From an uncultured Atopobiaceae bacterium (GTDB lineage: Bacteria > Actinomycetota > Coriobacteriia > Coriobacteriales > Atopobiaceae), in NCBI GenBank assembly GCA_944320975.1, contig CALUJM010000022.1:1-37015 (forward strand): a stretch of 37,015 bases of DNA, read 5' to 3'. Within the stretch, counting starts at the first letter, position 1. Each line of letters starts with the position of its first letter. Below, one piece after another: positions 1 through 8,500 of this stretch. The notes beneath the pieces are model-generated. The model was not told the origin of the DNA, searched no databases, and saw only the letters and a program-made list of their open reading frames with translations. The translations under genes and the position numbers were made by a program.

Positions 1-1044
1 GCGGCCGAGGTCGTCGGCCACGAGCTCGATGAGCTCGTCGGACATGGACTCGGTGAGCGTGAGCGGGGTGCCCAGCAAAAACAGGCGCTTGATGATGTCG
101 TTGGCGGGCACGCCGAGAAGCTCGGCGAGCTCCTGGACCGTCGAGCCCTGCGGGACCCTCACGGTGTCGAGCTGCGAGAGGTCCTGGTCGTTGGCAATCG
201 CCTCCTCGATGCGCTGCTCCATCGCCGCCTCGGCCGCCTGCTTCTGGCGGCGCTCCTTGCGGCGCTTGCGGCGGCCGGTGGACTCGCGGGAGGCCTCCTC
301 GACGGCGACGCGCGCCTCCTCGAGGACGCGGCTCCTGTTGTAGGCCTCGGCCTCGCGGGCCATGCGGCTGTAGCGGTCCTCGCCGCCGTCGGCGCCGCGG
401 CGGCCCTTCTTGCCGCGGCGGCGGCCGTCGCCGTCACCGGAGGGCTGGGAGGACGGGGCGCCGGCCGCGGGCGCGGGGGCGCCGCGGCGGGCGGGGGCGT
501 CTGCGCGGCGCGGCTTGCCCTGGGCGGCCGCCTTCTTCTGGGCGGCCTCATCGGCCTGCTGCTTCAGGACCTTCTCCTGCTGGGCGATCTGGTCGAGAAG
601 GGAGGTAAAGGACGGGACGGACTTCGGCGCGTTGTCGCGCACGCGGTTCTTCTCGGCCTCCTCCCTGGCCTTGCGCTCGGCCTCGGCGCGGGCCTCCTCC
701 TTGGCCTTGCGCTCGGCCTCGGCGGCGGCGCGGCGGCGCTCCTCCTCGGCGCGCTCGCGCTCGCGGCGCTGCTCGGCGGCGATGCGCTCCTTCTCGGCCT
801 CCTCGGCGGCGATGCGCTCCTTCTCGGCCTTGGCGGCCTCCTCGGCGGCCTTGGCGGCCTCGATCTCGGCCGCACGGGCCTCGAGGATGGGCTTGAGCTT
901 CTTGCGGACCATCGACACGTAGGCGTCCTCGAGCGTGGAGGATGCCGACTTGGCCGGGATCTTCATGTCCTTGAGGTGGTCGAGCATCTCCTTGCTCGAC
1001 ATGCCGTATTCCTTCGCGAGGTCATGTACGCGCGTCTTTGCCAT
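1..1044 (-). CDS. infB: Translation initiation factor IF-2, N-terminal part (cut by window edge)
   Basis: IF-2 is the GTPase that brings initiator tRNA to the 30S subunit and promotes subunit joining. Only the first 348 residues are present; the G domain and tRNA-binding domains lie beyond position 1. Residues 1-50 form an IF2_N domain (MAKTRVHDLAKEYGMSSKEM). Residues about 55-170 are a highly charged Ala/Glu/Arg/Lys helix with an internal repeat of EKERIAAE. Residues about 180-240 are a Pro/Gly/Arg-rich linker, followed by a basic stretch. Residues about 290-348 are a second IF2_N domain (VRVPQGSTVQELAELLGVPA). The ATG at 1044 is preceded by a GGAAGG ribosome site. It is the third gene of a rimP-nusA-infB operon, 69 bp after nusA. 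The usual ylxR between nusA and infB is missing. Confidence 0.95.
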   Translation of the reverse strand, partial: MAKTRVHDLAKEYGMSSKEMLDHLKDMKIPAKSASSTLEDAYVSMVRKKLKPILEARAAEIEAAKAAEEAAKAEKERIAAEEAEKERIAAEQRRERERAEEERRRAAAEAERKAKEEARAEAERKAREEAEKNRVRDNAPKSVPSFTSLLDQIAQQEKVLKQQADEAAQKKAAAQGKPRRADAPARRGAPAPAAGAPSSQPSGDGDGRRRGKKGRRGADGGEDRYSRMAREAEAYNRSRVLEEARVAVEEASRESTGRRKRRKERRQKQAAEAAMEQRIEEAIANDQDLSQLDTVRVPQGSTVQELAELLGVPANDIIKRLFLLGTPLTLTESMSDELIELVADDLGR

Positions 1045-1113
1045 GTGACCTACCTTCCACGTCGGGCGCGGCGCCCGGGATCGAATCTTGCTGCTCGGCC
1101 CTCGGCCGTTCCC

Positions 1114-2358
1114 TTAGATGAGCGAGTCGGGGTCGTCGGAGACCTCGAGGCCCGCCATCTGCTCGTGGACGCCGCAGAAGCGAGAGCCGGGGCGCGCCAT
1201 GTTGCGGCACTGGATGCCGTTCTCGCCCACGTACTCGCAGCGGTGGGACTCGCCGTCGTCGATGAGGTCGTCCTCGGCGACCACGTGGGAGAGGTCGCGC
1301 AGGACGCCGGCGGCGAGGGACTCGTTCTTGATGTCGATGTGCAGGCCCGTGAGGCGGGCGGCGAGGCGGGCGTTCTGGCCCTCCTTGCCGATGGCCAGCG
1401 ACAGCTGGTCGTCCGGCACGATGACGGTGGCGTAGCTGTTCTCGTCGTCGATGATGACGCGGCTCACGCGGGCCGGCGAGAGGGCGGCGGCCACGCGGCG
1501 GGCGGGGTCGTCGCTCCACAGGACCACGTCGACGCGCTCGCCGCGCAGCTCGGAGACCACGGTGCGCACGCGGCTGCCCTTGGGGCCGACGCAGGCGCCC
1601 ACGGGGTCGAGGTGCGGGTCGTTGGACGAGACGGCCACCTTGGAGCGCACGCCCGGCTCGCGGGCGATGCTGCGGACCTCGACGATGCCGTCGTAGACCT
1701 CGGGGACCTCGAGCTCGAAGAGGCGGCGCAGCAGGTCCGGGTGGGTGCGGGAGACCACGATCGGCGGACGCTGGCGCTCGCCGCGCACCGCGGGCTGGGT
1801 GGCGTTGGGGTCGCGCACGTCGATGATGATCGCGCGGATGCGCTGGTTGTGGCTGTAGCGCTCGCCGGCGGGGCGCTCGTTGCGCTCCTCGGGGTAGCGG
1901 CGCTGGTCGAAGTGGGGCAGCTCCGCCTCGACGCCCTCGCGGATCTTGATGATCGTGAAGTCGGGCGTGGTCTGCAGCACCGTGCCGGTGATGATGTCGC
2001 CCACGCGCTGCGAGAACTCCTCGTAGATCTGGACGCGGGCGGCGTTGCGCACGATGGCCTTGATCTCGGCCTTGGCGTGCTGGGCGGCGATGCGGCTGGT
2101 GCCGGGCGGGGTCACGTCGACCTCGTCGAACTCGGAGTACTCACCGGTCTCCGGGTCCTCCTCGCCGCGCGGGACGAGCTCGTAGACGTAGACGCGGCCG
2201 GTCTGGCGGTCGATGGTGACGCGGGCGCCAAACGGGAGGTGCAGCACGTCGGTGTAGCTCTTGGCGAGCGACTGCTCGAGGCGGTCGATCAGGTAGAGCT
2301 GGTCGATGTGCTTCTCCTGGCACAGGAGCTCGAGGGCTTCCATCATCTCAGAGGCCAT
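1114..2358 (-). CDS. nusA: Transcription termination/antitermination protein NusA
   Basis: NusA binds RNA polymerase and nascent RNA and modulates pausing, termination and antitermination. The 414-residue product has the expected order: an N-terminal polymerase-binding domain (1-115), an S1 domain (about 117-185, starting [10 protein letters not shown]), KH1 with GPKGSR near residue 258, and KH2 with [16 protein letters not shown] near residue 325. The acidic AR repeats of E. coli NusA are absent, as in most actinobacteria. Unusual is a C-terminal tail (about 371-397) with three Cys and one His in a CX9CX10CX2H pattern, which resembles a small zinc-binding module. The ATG at 2358 was chosen because AAAGGA precedes it; the frame stays open 20 codons further upstream but without a ribosome site. 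It lies 14 bp after rimP. Confidence 0.95.
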   Translation of the reverse strand: MASEMMEALELLCQEKHIDQLYLIDRLEQSLAKSYTDVLHLPFGARVTIDRQTGRVYVYELVPRGEEDPETGEYSEFDEVDVTPPGTSRIAAQHAKAEIKAIVRNAARVQIYEEFSQRVGDIITGTVLQTTPDFTIIKIREGVEAELPHFDQRRYPEERNERPAGERYSHNQRIRAIIIDVRDPNATQPAVRGERQRPPIVVSRTHPDLLRRLFELEVPEVYDGIVEVRSIAREPGVRSKVAVSSNDPHLDPVGACVGPKGSRVRTVVSELRGERVDVVLWSDDPARRVAAALSPARVSRVIIDDENSYATVIVPDDQLSLAIGKEGQNARLAARLTGLHIDIKNESLAAGVLRDLSHVVAEDDLIDDGESHRCEYVGENGIQCRNMARPGSRFCGVHEQMAGLEVSDDPDSLI

Positions 2359-2372
2359 GGTTATCCTTTCGC

Positions 2373-2864
2373 TTACTTCGACGCGCCCGACGCGGAGAAG
2401 TCGGGCTTGATCGTGCACTTCCTGATGTCATCGAGGGCGAGCTCCACGCGCTCGCCGTCGCACTCGAGGGCCACCGTGGCGCCCTCGATGCCGAGCAGGG
2501 TGCCGGTGTAGCGGCGCCTGCCCTCCCCCGGGATCAGCGAGACCTGGACGGTCTGCCCGGCAAAGCGCGCGAAGTCGCGCGGCTTGCGCAGCGGGCGGGC
2601 CATGCCGGGGGACGAGACCTCGAGCGTGAAGCTCGAGGGGATGGGGTCGAGCTCGTCGAGGGCGTCGGAGATCCAGGCGGTCTCCGCGGTCACCTCGTCG
2701 AGCGAGATCGTGGGCGCGTCCTCGTCGGCGTGGTCGATGCGCACGCGGACGCAGGGCGCCTTGCTCGCGCCGACGACCTCGACGTCGACGACGTCTATGC
2801 CGCGCCCGGCGGCGATCGGCTCCAGCGCGTCGATGATCTGCTGCTCGAGGCCTTGCTTTGGCAT
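2373..2864 (-). CDS. rimP: Ribosome maturation factor RimP
   Basis: RimP helps assemble the 30S subunit. The 163-residue product has the family's usual length. The N-terminal alpha/beta domain (about 1-85) begins MPKQGLEQQIIDALEPIAAG and includes VVDVEVVG; the characteristic EVSSPGMARPL motif lies near residue 90; an SH3-like C-terminal domain follows, with the strands YTGTLLGIEGATVALEC. A strong GGAGGG ribosome site precedes the ATG. It is the first gene of the rimP-nusA-infB operon, transcribed from the promoter at 2950-2978. The order rimP-nusA-infB is conserved across bacteria and supports all three calls. Confidence 0.95.
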   Translation of the reverse strand: MPKQGLEQQIIDALEPIAAGRGIDVVDVEVVGASKAPCVRVRIDHADEDAPTISLDEVTAETAWISDALDELDPIPSSFTLEVSSPGMARPLRKPRDFARFAGQTVQVSLIPGEGRRRYTGTLLGIEGATVALECDGERVELALDDIRKCTIKPDFSASGASK

Positions 2865-2949
2865 GAACCCTCCTCACCTGCATACAGAAAGGAAGCGGGG
2901 CGAGAAGATCCACCCCACTTCCTACGATTACAGCTTCGAATACGCTGGT

Positions 2950-2978
2950 ATTCTACGGTGTTCGTGCGAAAACGTCAA
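2950..2978 (-). promoter_or_regulatory. Promoter of the rimP-nusA-infB operon
   Basis: On the minus strand TTGACG (2978-2973) is separated by exactly 17 bp from TAGAAT (2955-2950). This is a near-consensus sigma-70-type promoter about 85 bp before the rimP start codon and the best-matching one in the window. Confidence 0.8.
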
Positions 2979-3072
2979 CCGCGGCTCCACGAGACCACCA
3001 CAACGTCGGTCGGCGAGCGGCGCCGGGGCGCGCGTCCTTCTCGGCAGCCCGCCCTTCTCAGCCGCCCCCGCG

Positions 3073-3151
3073 CGCTAGTACGCACAGTTCTAGAAACTCG
3101 AAAAACTGACCTGCGGATATATGGAAGTTAATCGAACTGTGCGTACTAGCG
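3073..3151. repeat. Palindromic element with TGCGGATATATG core, copy A
   Basis: Perfect 18-bp arms (3073-3090 and 3134-3151; left arm CGCTAGTACGCACAGTTC) enclose a 43-nt centre containing CTGCGGATATATG. It lies between the divergent rimP and FHA genes, upstream of both promoters, so a terminator role is unlikely. Copy B (23241-23315, opposite orientation) is nearly identical across the centre; copy C (28568-28640) keeps the core but has different, still complementary arms. Confidence 0.85.
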
Positions 3152-3222
3152 AAGGGCGCGGGGACGCGCGGCGAGCTCGCCGGCCCGGGAGCGCCCCTCG
3201 CCCCGCCCTCCCCTTTCCTCGC

Positions 3223-3231
3223 TGATATACT
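3223..3231 (+). promoter_or_regulatory. Extended -10 promoter of the FHA gene
   Basis: TGATATACT is an extended -10 element (TGN-TATACT) 27 bp before the GTG start at 3259. No good -35 box is visible, which is tolerated by extended -10 promoters. Confidence 0.5.
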
Positions 3232-3258
3232 CACGTTATTCCACGGGAGACGGCGGAG

Positions 3259-4206
3259 GTGCGTGCGGGGATGGGAAGCGCAAGGCCAAGCGAGTACATG
3301 TACCGGGACCTCAAGTCCTTCGCGCACCTGAGCAACATCGAGGCGGCGCAGATCCTGCTCTCCGACCGGCCCTTCGCCGGCGGGGCGGCGCCGCGCGACC
3401 GCGCCCTCAAGCCCACGTCGCTCTCGCGCGACGTCGTGGGGGCCGAGCCGGGCGCGCACTCGCTTCGCTTCTTCGCCGACCTCCCCGCGTGCGCCCTCAC
3501 CATCACGTCCAAGATCCTCGGCCGCGTCACGGGGCCGGACGCGCGCGAGCGGGTCTGCGCCCACTACCGCGAGGTCGCGCCCGGCATGTCCGAGGCGCTC
3601 GACGCCTGCGGGCGGAGCGGCCGGCTCTACGCCAACGCCGTCGAGCACGTGTGCGGGATGCCGCTTCTTGAGGAGCGCGACCGGTGCTCGCTCCACGTCC
3701 TGCTGTTCATCGCGACCGGCTGCCTGGGCGACCCGCGGCAGGCGGCACAGATCGTGGAGGACTTCGCCCGCGACAAGCTGGGGAGCTCGTTCAGGACCCA
3801 GGCCACCGAGGCCGGCGAGGGGCTGCCGGAGGAGGGCGAGGGGGACGAGGACGTCATGCTCGGCCTCGAGCGCGTGAAGGGCGGGGCCGTGAGCCCCTCG
3901 ATCTACGTCCTGGACCCCGCCGGGACCGAGGTGGGCACCCTGGCCGACGTGCCCGACGTCGAGGCCGACGTCACCCGCCGCCACCTGCGCCTGTGGCGCG
4001 AGGGCGGGCGGTGGCTGTGCGCCGACCTCGGGTCGACCAACGGGTCGTGGCTCATCTCCGGCGCCGACGGGTCGAGGCGGCGGCTCGAGCCGCCCGTCGC
4101 CGGCGCGCACGGGGCGGAGCTGCGGCCACGCGAGGTCCTCCCCGCCGACGTGCTGCAGCTCGGGTCGCGCACGCAGTTCTTCGTGATCGCGGTGACGGGC
4201 CGGTAG
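3259..4206 (+). CDS. FHA-domain protein with unknown helical N-terminal region
   Basis: FHA domains bind phosphothreonine peptides, usually on substrates of Ser/Thr kinases. The 315-residue product has its FHA domain at about 213-312: a strand pair starting SIYVLDPAG, the ligand-loop segment TRRHLRLW near 240 (RRH in place of the usual SRxH), LGSTNGSW near 258, and a closing VLQLGSRTQFFVIAV. The first 210 residues include ARERVCAHYREVAPGMSEAL and several Cys; I do not recognise them. No signal peptide or membrane segment is visible, so it is probably cytoplasmic. GTG 3259 has GGGAG nine bases upstream; ATG 3271 with GGAGG eleven bases upstream is the alternative start. A Ser/Thr kinase gene lies 8 kb downstream with an FHA remnant beside it, so this may be part of that signalling set (inference). 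Confidence 0.8.
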   Translation: MRAGMGSARPSEYMYRDLKSFAHLSNIEAAQILLSDRPFAGGAAPRDRALKPTSLSRDVVGAEPGAHSLRFFADLPACALTITSKILGRVTGPDARERVCAHYREVAPGMSEALDACGRSGRLYANAVEHVCGMPLLEERDRCSLHVLLFIATGCLGDPRQAAQIVEDFARDKLGSSFRTQATEAGEGLPEEGEGDEDVMLGLERVKGGAVSPSIYVLDPAGTEVGTLADVPDVEADVTRRHLRLWREGGRWLCADLGSTNGSWLISGADGSRRRLEPPVAGAHGAELRPREVLPADVLQLGSRTQFFVIAVTGR

Positions 4207-4224
4207 CGCCGGCGGCGCGGAGCG

Positions 4225-4352
4225 CGGCGCACTTCTCGGCACCGCCCGCGAGCCCGCCCGCACTTCTCGACACCGCCCGCACTTCTCGGCATGCGTCGGG
4301 AGCGAGCCCGCACTTCTCGGCATGCGCCGGGCGCGAGCCCGCACTTCTCGGC
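4225..4352. repeat. Short tandem/dispersed repeat array, unit GCCCGCACTTCTCGGC
   Basis: Five copies of a 16-bp unit (GCCCGCACTTCTCGGC and close variants) occur at about 4225, 4256, 4275, 4306 and 4337. The last three are spaced exactly 31 bp apart and share most of the spacer. Reverse-complement copies occur at 11870-12056. Related GCCCGCACTCGATGCCC sequence follows at about 4451-4490 and recurs near 11990. The array starts about 20 bp after the FHA stop codon. The rest of 4353-4568 holds no gene that I can support. Confidence 0.75.
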
Positions 4353-4568
4353 ACCCCTCATCCAGTGCGGGCAGGCGCGCACCGGATGCGCGCGCTCGAC
4401 GGCATCCGCCGAGAAGGGCCGCGCACCCGGGCCCTCCCCGCCCGAAATCCGCCCGCACTCGATGCCCGCACTCATGGGTGCGGGCGGGCCTCCAGGGCAT
4501 GACCCCGGCACCGAGGCCCGCCCGGACGGGGCAACGCCCGCATCGGCGCCTTGAGGACGCCGGCAGGA

Positions 4569-4798
4569 TGCAAAATCTGCCTTCAGTCCATATTTCGCGC
4601 CGGCCGCATGCAGAATCGCCCTTCAGTCCATGGAGAAACCGGCCTCCGGGCGGGACCGTGTCTCATGGGATAAAGCGGTATTGTCTTTTTCTATATCCAC
4701 TGGTACCGGGACCGGGAGGGCGGGGCCGAATTCCCATGGACTGAAGGGCGATTCTGCATGTAACGGGCGGACAATATGGACTGAAGGGCGATTTTGCA
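4569..4798. repeat. Nested double palindrome built from four copies of one 25-bp motif
   Basis: A 25-bp motif containing CCTTCAGTCCAT occurs at 4569-4593 and 4609-4633, and inverted at 4734-4758 and 4774-4798. The inner pair matches 25/25 and the outer pair 24/25, so two hairpins are nested one inside the other. The 100-bp centre (4634-4733) has an AT-rich patch, TTGTCTTTTTCTATATCC, but no convincing gene. Open frames across it in several directions are short and lack ribosome sites. Confidence 0.85.
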
Positions 4799-4881
4799 CG
4801 GAGCAGGGCGGCCTCCCGATGGGGGCGGTCGCGGGCAGGGGCGGGACGCCCGCCGGGAAGGGCAGCCTCGGAATTCGCCGA

Positions 4882-4994
4882 CGAGCATGCCATATGGGAC
4901 GGAATCCGCGCCGCGCAGGCCGGAAAGTGTCCCATATGGCATTCTCGGCCGCGGTCAGGCGAGAAGAACGAGCTGCCGAGAAGAACAAGCGGCC
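4882..4994. repeat. 113-bp direct repeat, copy 1 (with CCATATGGGAC palindrome)
   Basis: Positions 4882-4994 match 5416-5528 with a single mismatch. Inside is a 56-bp palindrome with 14-bp arms (4887-4900 and 4929-4942; ATGCCATATGGGAC). The two copies bracket the DUF4143 remnant and its 23-bp tandem array. A third, diverged palindrome copy is at 11345-11406. Confidence 0.9.
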
Positions 4995-4998
4995 GAGG

Positions 4999-5325
4999 CT
5001 ACGCGCCCGGGCAGGTGATGGGGATGACGTAGAGCCCCTCCTCCACCCGGCGCGCGTACTCGGAGACACCGGTGATGACCGCCATGAACTCGGGCGGGCG
5101 CACGCGGGCGGCGCCGCGCGCCGTGAGCTTGTCGCGCAGCGCGCGCAGGCGCTCGATGGCGGCGTCGGCCTTGCGCTCGCTCGTCTTGATCTCGAGCGCC
5201 GCCCAGCGCCCGTCGGCAAGCTCGATGATGGCGTCCGCCTCTAAGCCGGAGTCGTCGCGGTAGTACCGGACGGGTATGTCGGCGGCGTTCTCAAGCTCGT
5301 GCGCGTACACCTGCAGGTCGCGCAT
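4999..5325 (-). pseudogene. C-terminal remnant of a DUF4143-type AAA ATPase
   Basis: The 108-residue frame contains VRYYRDDSGLEADAIIEL followed by GRWAALEIKTSERKADAAIE. This is the characteristic C-terminal DUF4143 segment, with a PD-(D/E)XK-like EADAIIE...EIK pattern. Full members of this family have about 400 residues with an N-terminal P-loop ATPase; here everything before MRDLQVYAHE is missing. The apparent ATG at 5325 has no ribosome site and abuts a 23-bp tandem array, so I treat the frame as a decayed fragment and not a small gene. It sits between two 113-bp direct repeats. Expression is unlikely. A frameshifted N-terminal part was looked for upstream and not found. Confidence 0.7.
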
Positions 5326-5326
5326 G

Positions 5327-5418
5327 CAGGGGTGATATGGATTTCCCGGACATTAGATTGTAGATTTTCCAGAAGTCTCATTGTCGATTTTCCGGCGTTT
5401 TCGATGTGGGTTTCCCGA
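5327..5418. repeat. Four-unit tandem array with exact 23-bp period
   Basis: Units at 5327-5349, 5350-5372, 5373-5395 and 5396-5418 are each 23 bp and end in a shared block close to GATTTTCC followed by a purine or C and G/A (GGATTTCCCGG, AGATTTTCCAG, CGATTTTCCGG, GGGTTTCCCGA), preceded by a partly conserved AT-T/AT-G patch. The first halves differ. The array is AT-rich compared with its surroundings and lies directly upstream (minus strand) of the DUF4143 remnant, ending inside direct-repeat copy 2. Confidence 0.8.
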
Positions 5419-5528
5419 GCATGCCATATGGGACGGAATCCGCGCCGCGCAGGCCGGAAAGTGCCCCATATGGCATTCTCGGCCGCGGTCAGGCGAGAAG
5501 AACGAGCTGCCGAGAAGAACAAGCGGCC
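5416..5528. repeat. 113-bp direct repeat, copy 2
   Basis: It is identical to 4882-4994 except for one base (TGCCCC for TGTCCC) in the right palindrome arm. Its last six bases form part of the terminator hairpin at 5523-5548. Confidence 0.9.
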
Positions 5529-5548
5529 CGGGATCTCTCCCGGGCCGC
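5523..5548 (-). terminator. Rho-independent terminator of the SLH surface-protein gene
   Basis: A perfect 11-bp stem (GCGGCCCGGGA paired with TCCCGGGCCGC) with a 4-nt loop lies 26 bp past the stop codon. On the minus strand it is followed by the U-rich TTGTTCTTCTC, giving a classical intrinsic terminator. Confidence 0.8.
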
Positions 5549-5574
5549 ACCTCGACAGGCATCGTTACTCTACG

Positions 5575-8500
5575 CTACTCCGCGCGCGTCTCCCAGTTCA
5601 TGAGGACCGCGGCGGCCTCGGCGCGCGTGAGGGCGCGCGCAGGGTCGAGCGTTCCCTGGCCGGTGCCGCGGAAGACGCCCTCGGCGACGGCCCAGGACAT
5701 CGCCTCGCGCGCCCACCCGGAGAGCTCCCCGGCGTCGGAGAAGCCGGAGAGGTCGGCGCGGGCGGAGACGTCCTCGCCGGCTGCCTCCGCGCGGTTGTAG
5801 AGCACGCACGCCACCTGCTCGCGGGAGAGCTCGTCGTCCGGGCCGAACGTCCCGTCCGCGTACCCGCCGAAGACGCCCGCGGAGAGCGCCCAGGAGACGG
5901 CCGGGGCGTAGAAGCCGGAGGCGTCGCAGTCGCCCGGGAGCCCGGCGCCCCCGGCGGGCCTGCCCGCCAGGCGCCAGAGGACCGTCGCCATCTCTGCGCG
6001 GGTGAGCGCCTCCCCCGGCCCGAAGGCCCCGTCGCCGTAGCCCACGAGCACGCCCGTCGAGACGGCCCAGTCCACGGCGCCGTGGTACCACTGGGTCCGG
6101 TCGACGTCGGCGAGCCCCGCGCTCGGGCAGAGCGCGCCGCCGTCGCACGCGAAGGTGACGGTGACGGTCACCCTGCCCGCAGGCTGCACGAAGGTGTACG
6201 TGCCGTCCTCGTTGGGCGTGACCTCCACGGGCTCGCCGTCCTTGTCGGTCACGACGACGTCGCGCACCTCCTGGCCCTCGTCGGGCTCGGGAGTGACGGT
6301 CACGACGTCGCCCTCGTGCGGGTAGCTCGGCGTCACGGCCACGGTGCCGTTATCGGTATCTTCGACCTCGGGCCGGTAGGTCGGGCGCGAGGGCGGGACG
6401 TAGTCGGGCTCCGGGAGGATCTCCTCGCCGTCGGGGTCGGTCACCGTGCCGCCCGAGACCGTCGAGCCGCTCGGGGCGTCGAGCTCGTCGCCGTCCGGCA
6501 GGGTGACCTCCAGGCCGCCCTCGCCGTCGGGTGCGACCACGGTGCCGTCGGGCGCGGTGACGGAGCCGTCCCCCACCGTCGAGCCGCCGTCCACGTTGAC
6601 CTCGGTGCCGTCGGGGAACGTCACGTCAAGCGAGCCGTCGGCGCCGGGGGTGACGGTGGTGCCGTCGGGCGTCGTCGCGGTCCCCGTCTCCGGGTCGACC
6701 GTCGTGCCGCCGGGAAGCGTCACCTCGGTGCCGCCCGGGTACGTGACGGTGCCGCCGCCCTCGGGCAGGACGGGCTTGCCGTCCGCGCCCTCCGCGGTGC
6801 CGTCGGGGTACGTGATGCCGCCGTGCGTCTCCGAGAAGGACCTCACGGTCACGGTCACGCACGGCGAAGGCTCATGGTTGTTGTCGCCCTTCTGGCGCAC
6901 CTCGTAGCTGCCGGGCATGAGGCCGGTGACGGTGCCGTCCGCGGGCACGTCGGACCAGCTTCCGTCTGCGGGGCGCCACTCGGCTCCGTACGGGCCGGGC
7001 TTGACGCCCGAGATGGAGCCGTCGGCCGCGCCCGCGGTGCTCTGGTCGGTGGCCTTGACGCCGGAGGGCGCCTCCTGCGTGGCCTTGGCGATGGTTCCGA
7101 TGCCCTCGCCGACGGCCGTGTCCGACGCGAGCGAGTACCAGTCGGCGTCGTTGCCCGTGAGCGTCACTCCGAACGCGGCGACGTCCTTGCCCTCGCCGGC
7201 GTCAGGGGTGGTAAACGAGAAGGACGACGCGGTCGCGGAGACGTCGTCGTCCGCGATGACGCCTTCCAGCTCGATCGAGAGCCCGTCGGCGGGCGCGGTG
7301 ACCATGCCGTCGTAGGTCTTGCTGGCGGAGCCGGCCACCGTGGCCGTGAGCTGCCTCGGGCTGATGGTCAGCGTGAGCTGTGCCGAGGCGTCGGCCTGGT
7401 CGTCGGTCCCGGCATAGCGGACTTCGAGCGTCTGCGCGGAGCCGACAGGGATGACCTTAGCCGTGGTGTCGTAGGAGAGCGAGAAGGACCCGTCAGCAGT
7501 AACCGTCACGGCGTCGCTTACCTGGCTGTCGCCGTAGTAGAGCGCGACCTCGCCCGCAGCGAGGGCGCGCGTGGCGGGCTCGCCGGTGGCGGAGACCCTA
7601 CCGGAGACGGTGACGACGTCGCCGTAGGTGACCGTCTGCGCGGCGCCGCCCTCATCAATCGTGATCTCGGATGCGGACTGAACCACCGTCAGCGCGCCCT
7701 TCTCGGCCTTGAACGTGTAGTTGTCCGCGGACATCTCGGTCACATCGACCTCGATATCGCACGCGGCGCCCGCCGAGGTCACGCCCTGCTTGTAGTCGAG
7801 GCACGCGAGCGCGGGCTTGCCAGTGATGACGGACTCGTCGTCGGAGCCCACGAAGTCGGTGATCCGATAGGTGAGCTCCGGCAGCACCCCGTTGAAGGCG
7901 ACTGTCTTGTTGTCGGCTGCCACGGTGAGCTCGGCCTTGGTGATGCCGCTCTGGACGGTCGCCGTCGCCGTGTCCGAGGCCAGCTCGTACCAGTTCGCCG
8001 CCTCGTCGGTGAGCTCGATGCCTGTGGCGGTGAGGGACTTCGTGCCCGCCTTCGCGGCGTCCCAGGCGATCTTGTAGCCGTTGGCGATGATCGTGCCGTC
8101 CTCGCCCACGCTCTCGGCGGTTACGGACAGGATGTTGCCCTCGCCCGCCGTGTAGTCGGTCGTGGCGTCGTAGACCTTGCTCGCGTCGCCCTCGAGCACA
8201 GGGGTAACCTGCTTTTTGTTGATGGTGAGCTTCACCTCGGCCGAGGCGTCGGCCTGGTTGTCGGTCCCGTCATAGCGGACCTCGAGGGTCTGCTCGGAGC
8301 CGGCGGGGACGATCTTGTCCGTAGTTTCGTAGGTGAGCGAGAAGGACCCGTCAGCAGTAACCGTCGCGGCGTCGCTCACCTGGGTGTTGTTGTAGTAGAG
8401 CGCGACCTGGTCGTCGGCTAGCGCGTTTGCTGCGAGCGTGACGGGCTTACCGGTGGCGGAAACCTTGCCGGAGACAGTGACGACGTCACCGTAGGTGACC

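Noticed and set aside
976..2511. A 511-residue open frame on the plus strand opposite nusA
   Set aside because: It is a GC-driven shadow of nusA with repetitive Val/Asp/Ala/Leu composition, no ribosome site and no recognisable domain.
3073..3151. Simple rho-independent terminator at the TGCGGATATATG palindrome
   Set aside because: It lies between divergent genes, has a 43-nt centre and no U-tract.
4630..5244. A 204-residue plus-strand frame through the repeat region
   Set aside because: It runs through both nested palindromes and the 113-bp repeat and then antisense to the DUF4143 remnant; no ribosome site and no family pattern.
4225..5418. CRISPR array
   Set aside because: The 23-bp units have no spacers between them, and the 31-bp array has nearly identical spacers in place of unique ones. 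No cas gene is in the window.
5350..5520. P-loop (GKST) of the missing DUF4143 ATPase N-terminus in a minus-strand frame
   Set aside because: The GKST strings come from translating the tandem units (GGAAAATCGACA) and lack the surrounding ATPase sequence.
5299..8421. A 1040-residue open frame on the plus strand opposite the SLH gene
   Set aside because: Antisense frame of a GC-rich gene; low-complexity Gly/Arg/Val/Asp sequence, while the minus strand encodes clear signal peptide and SLH domains.
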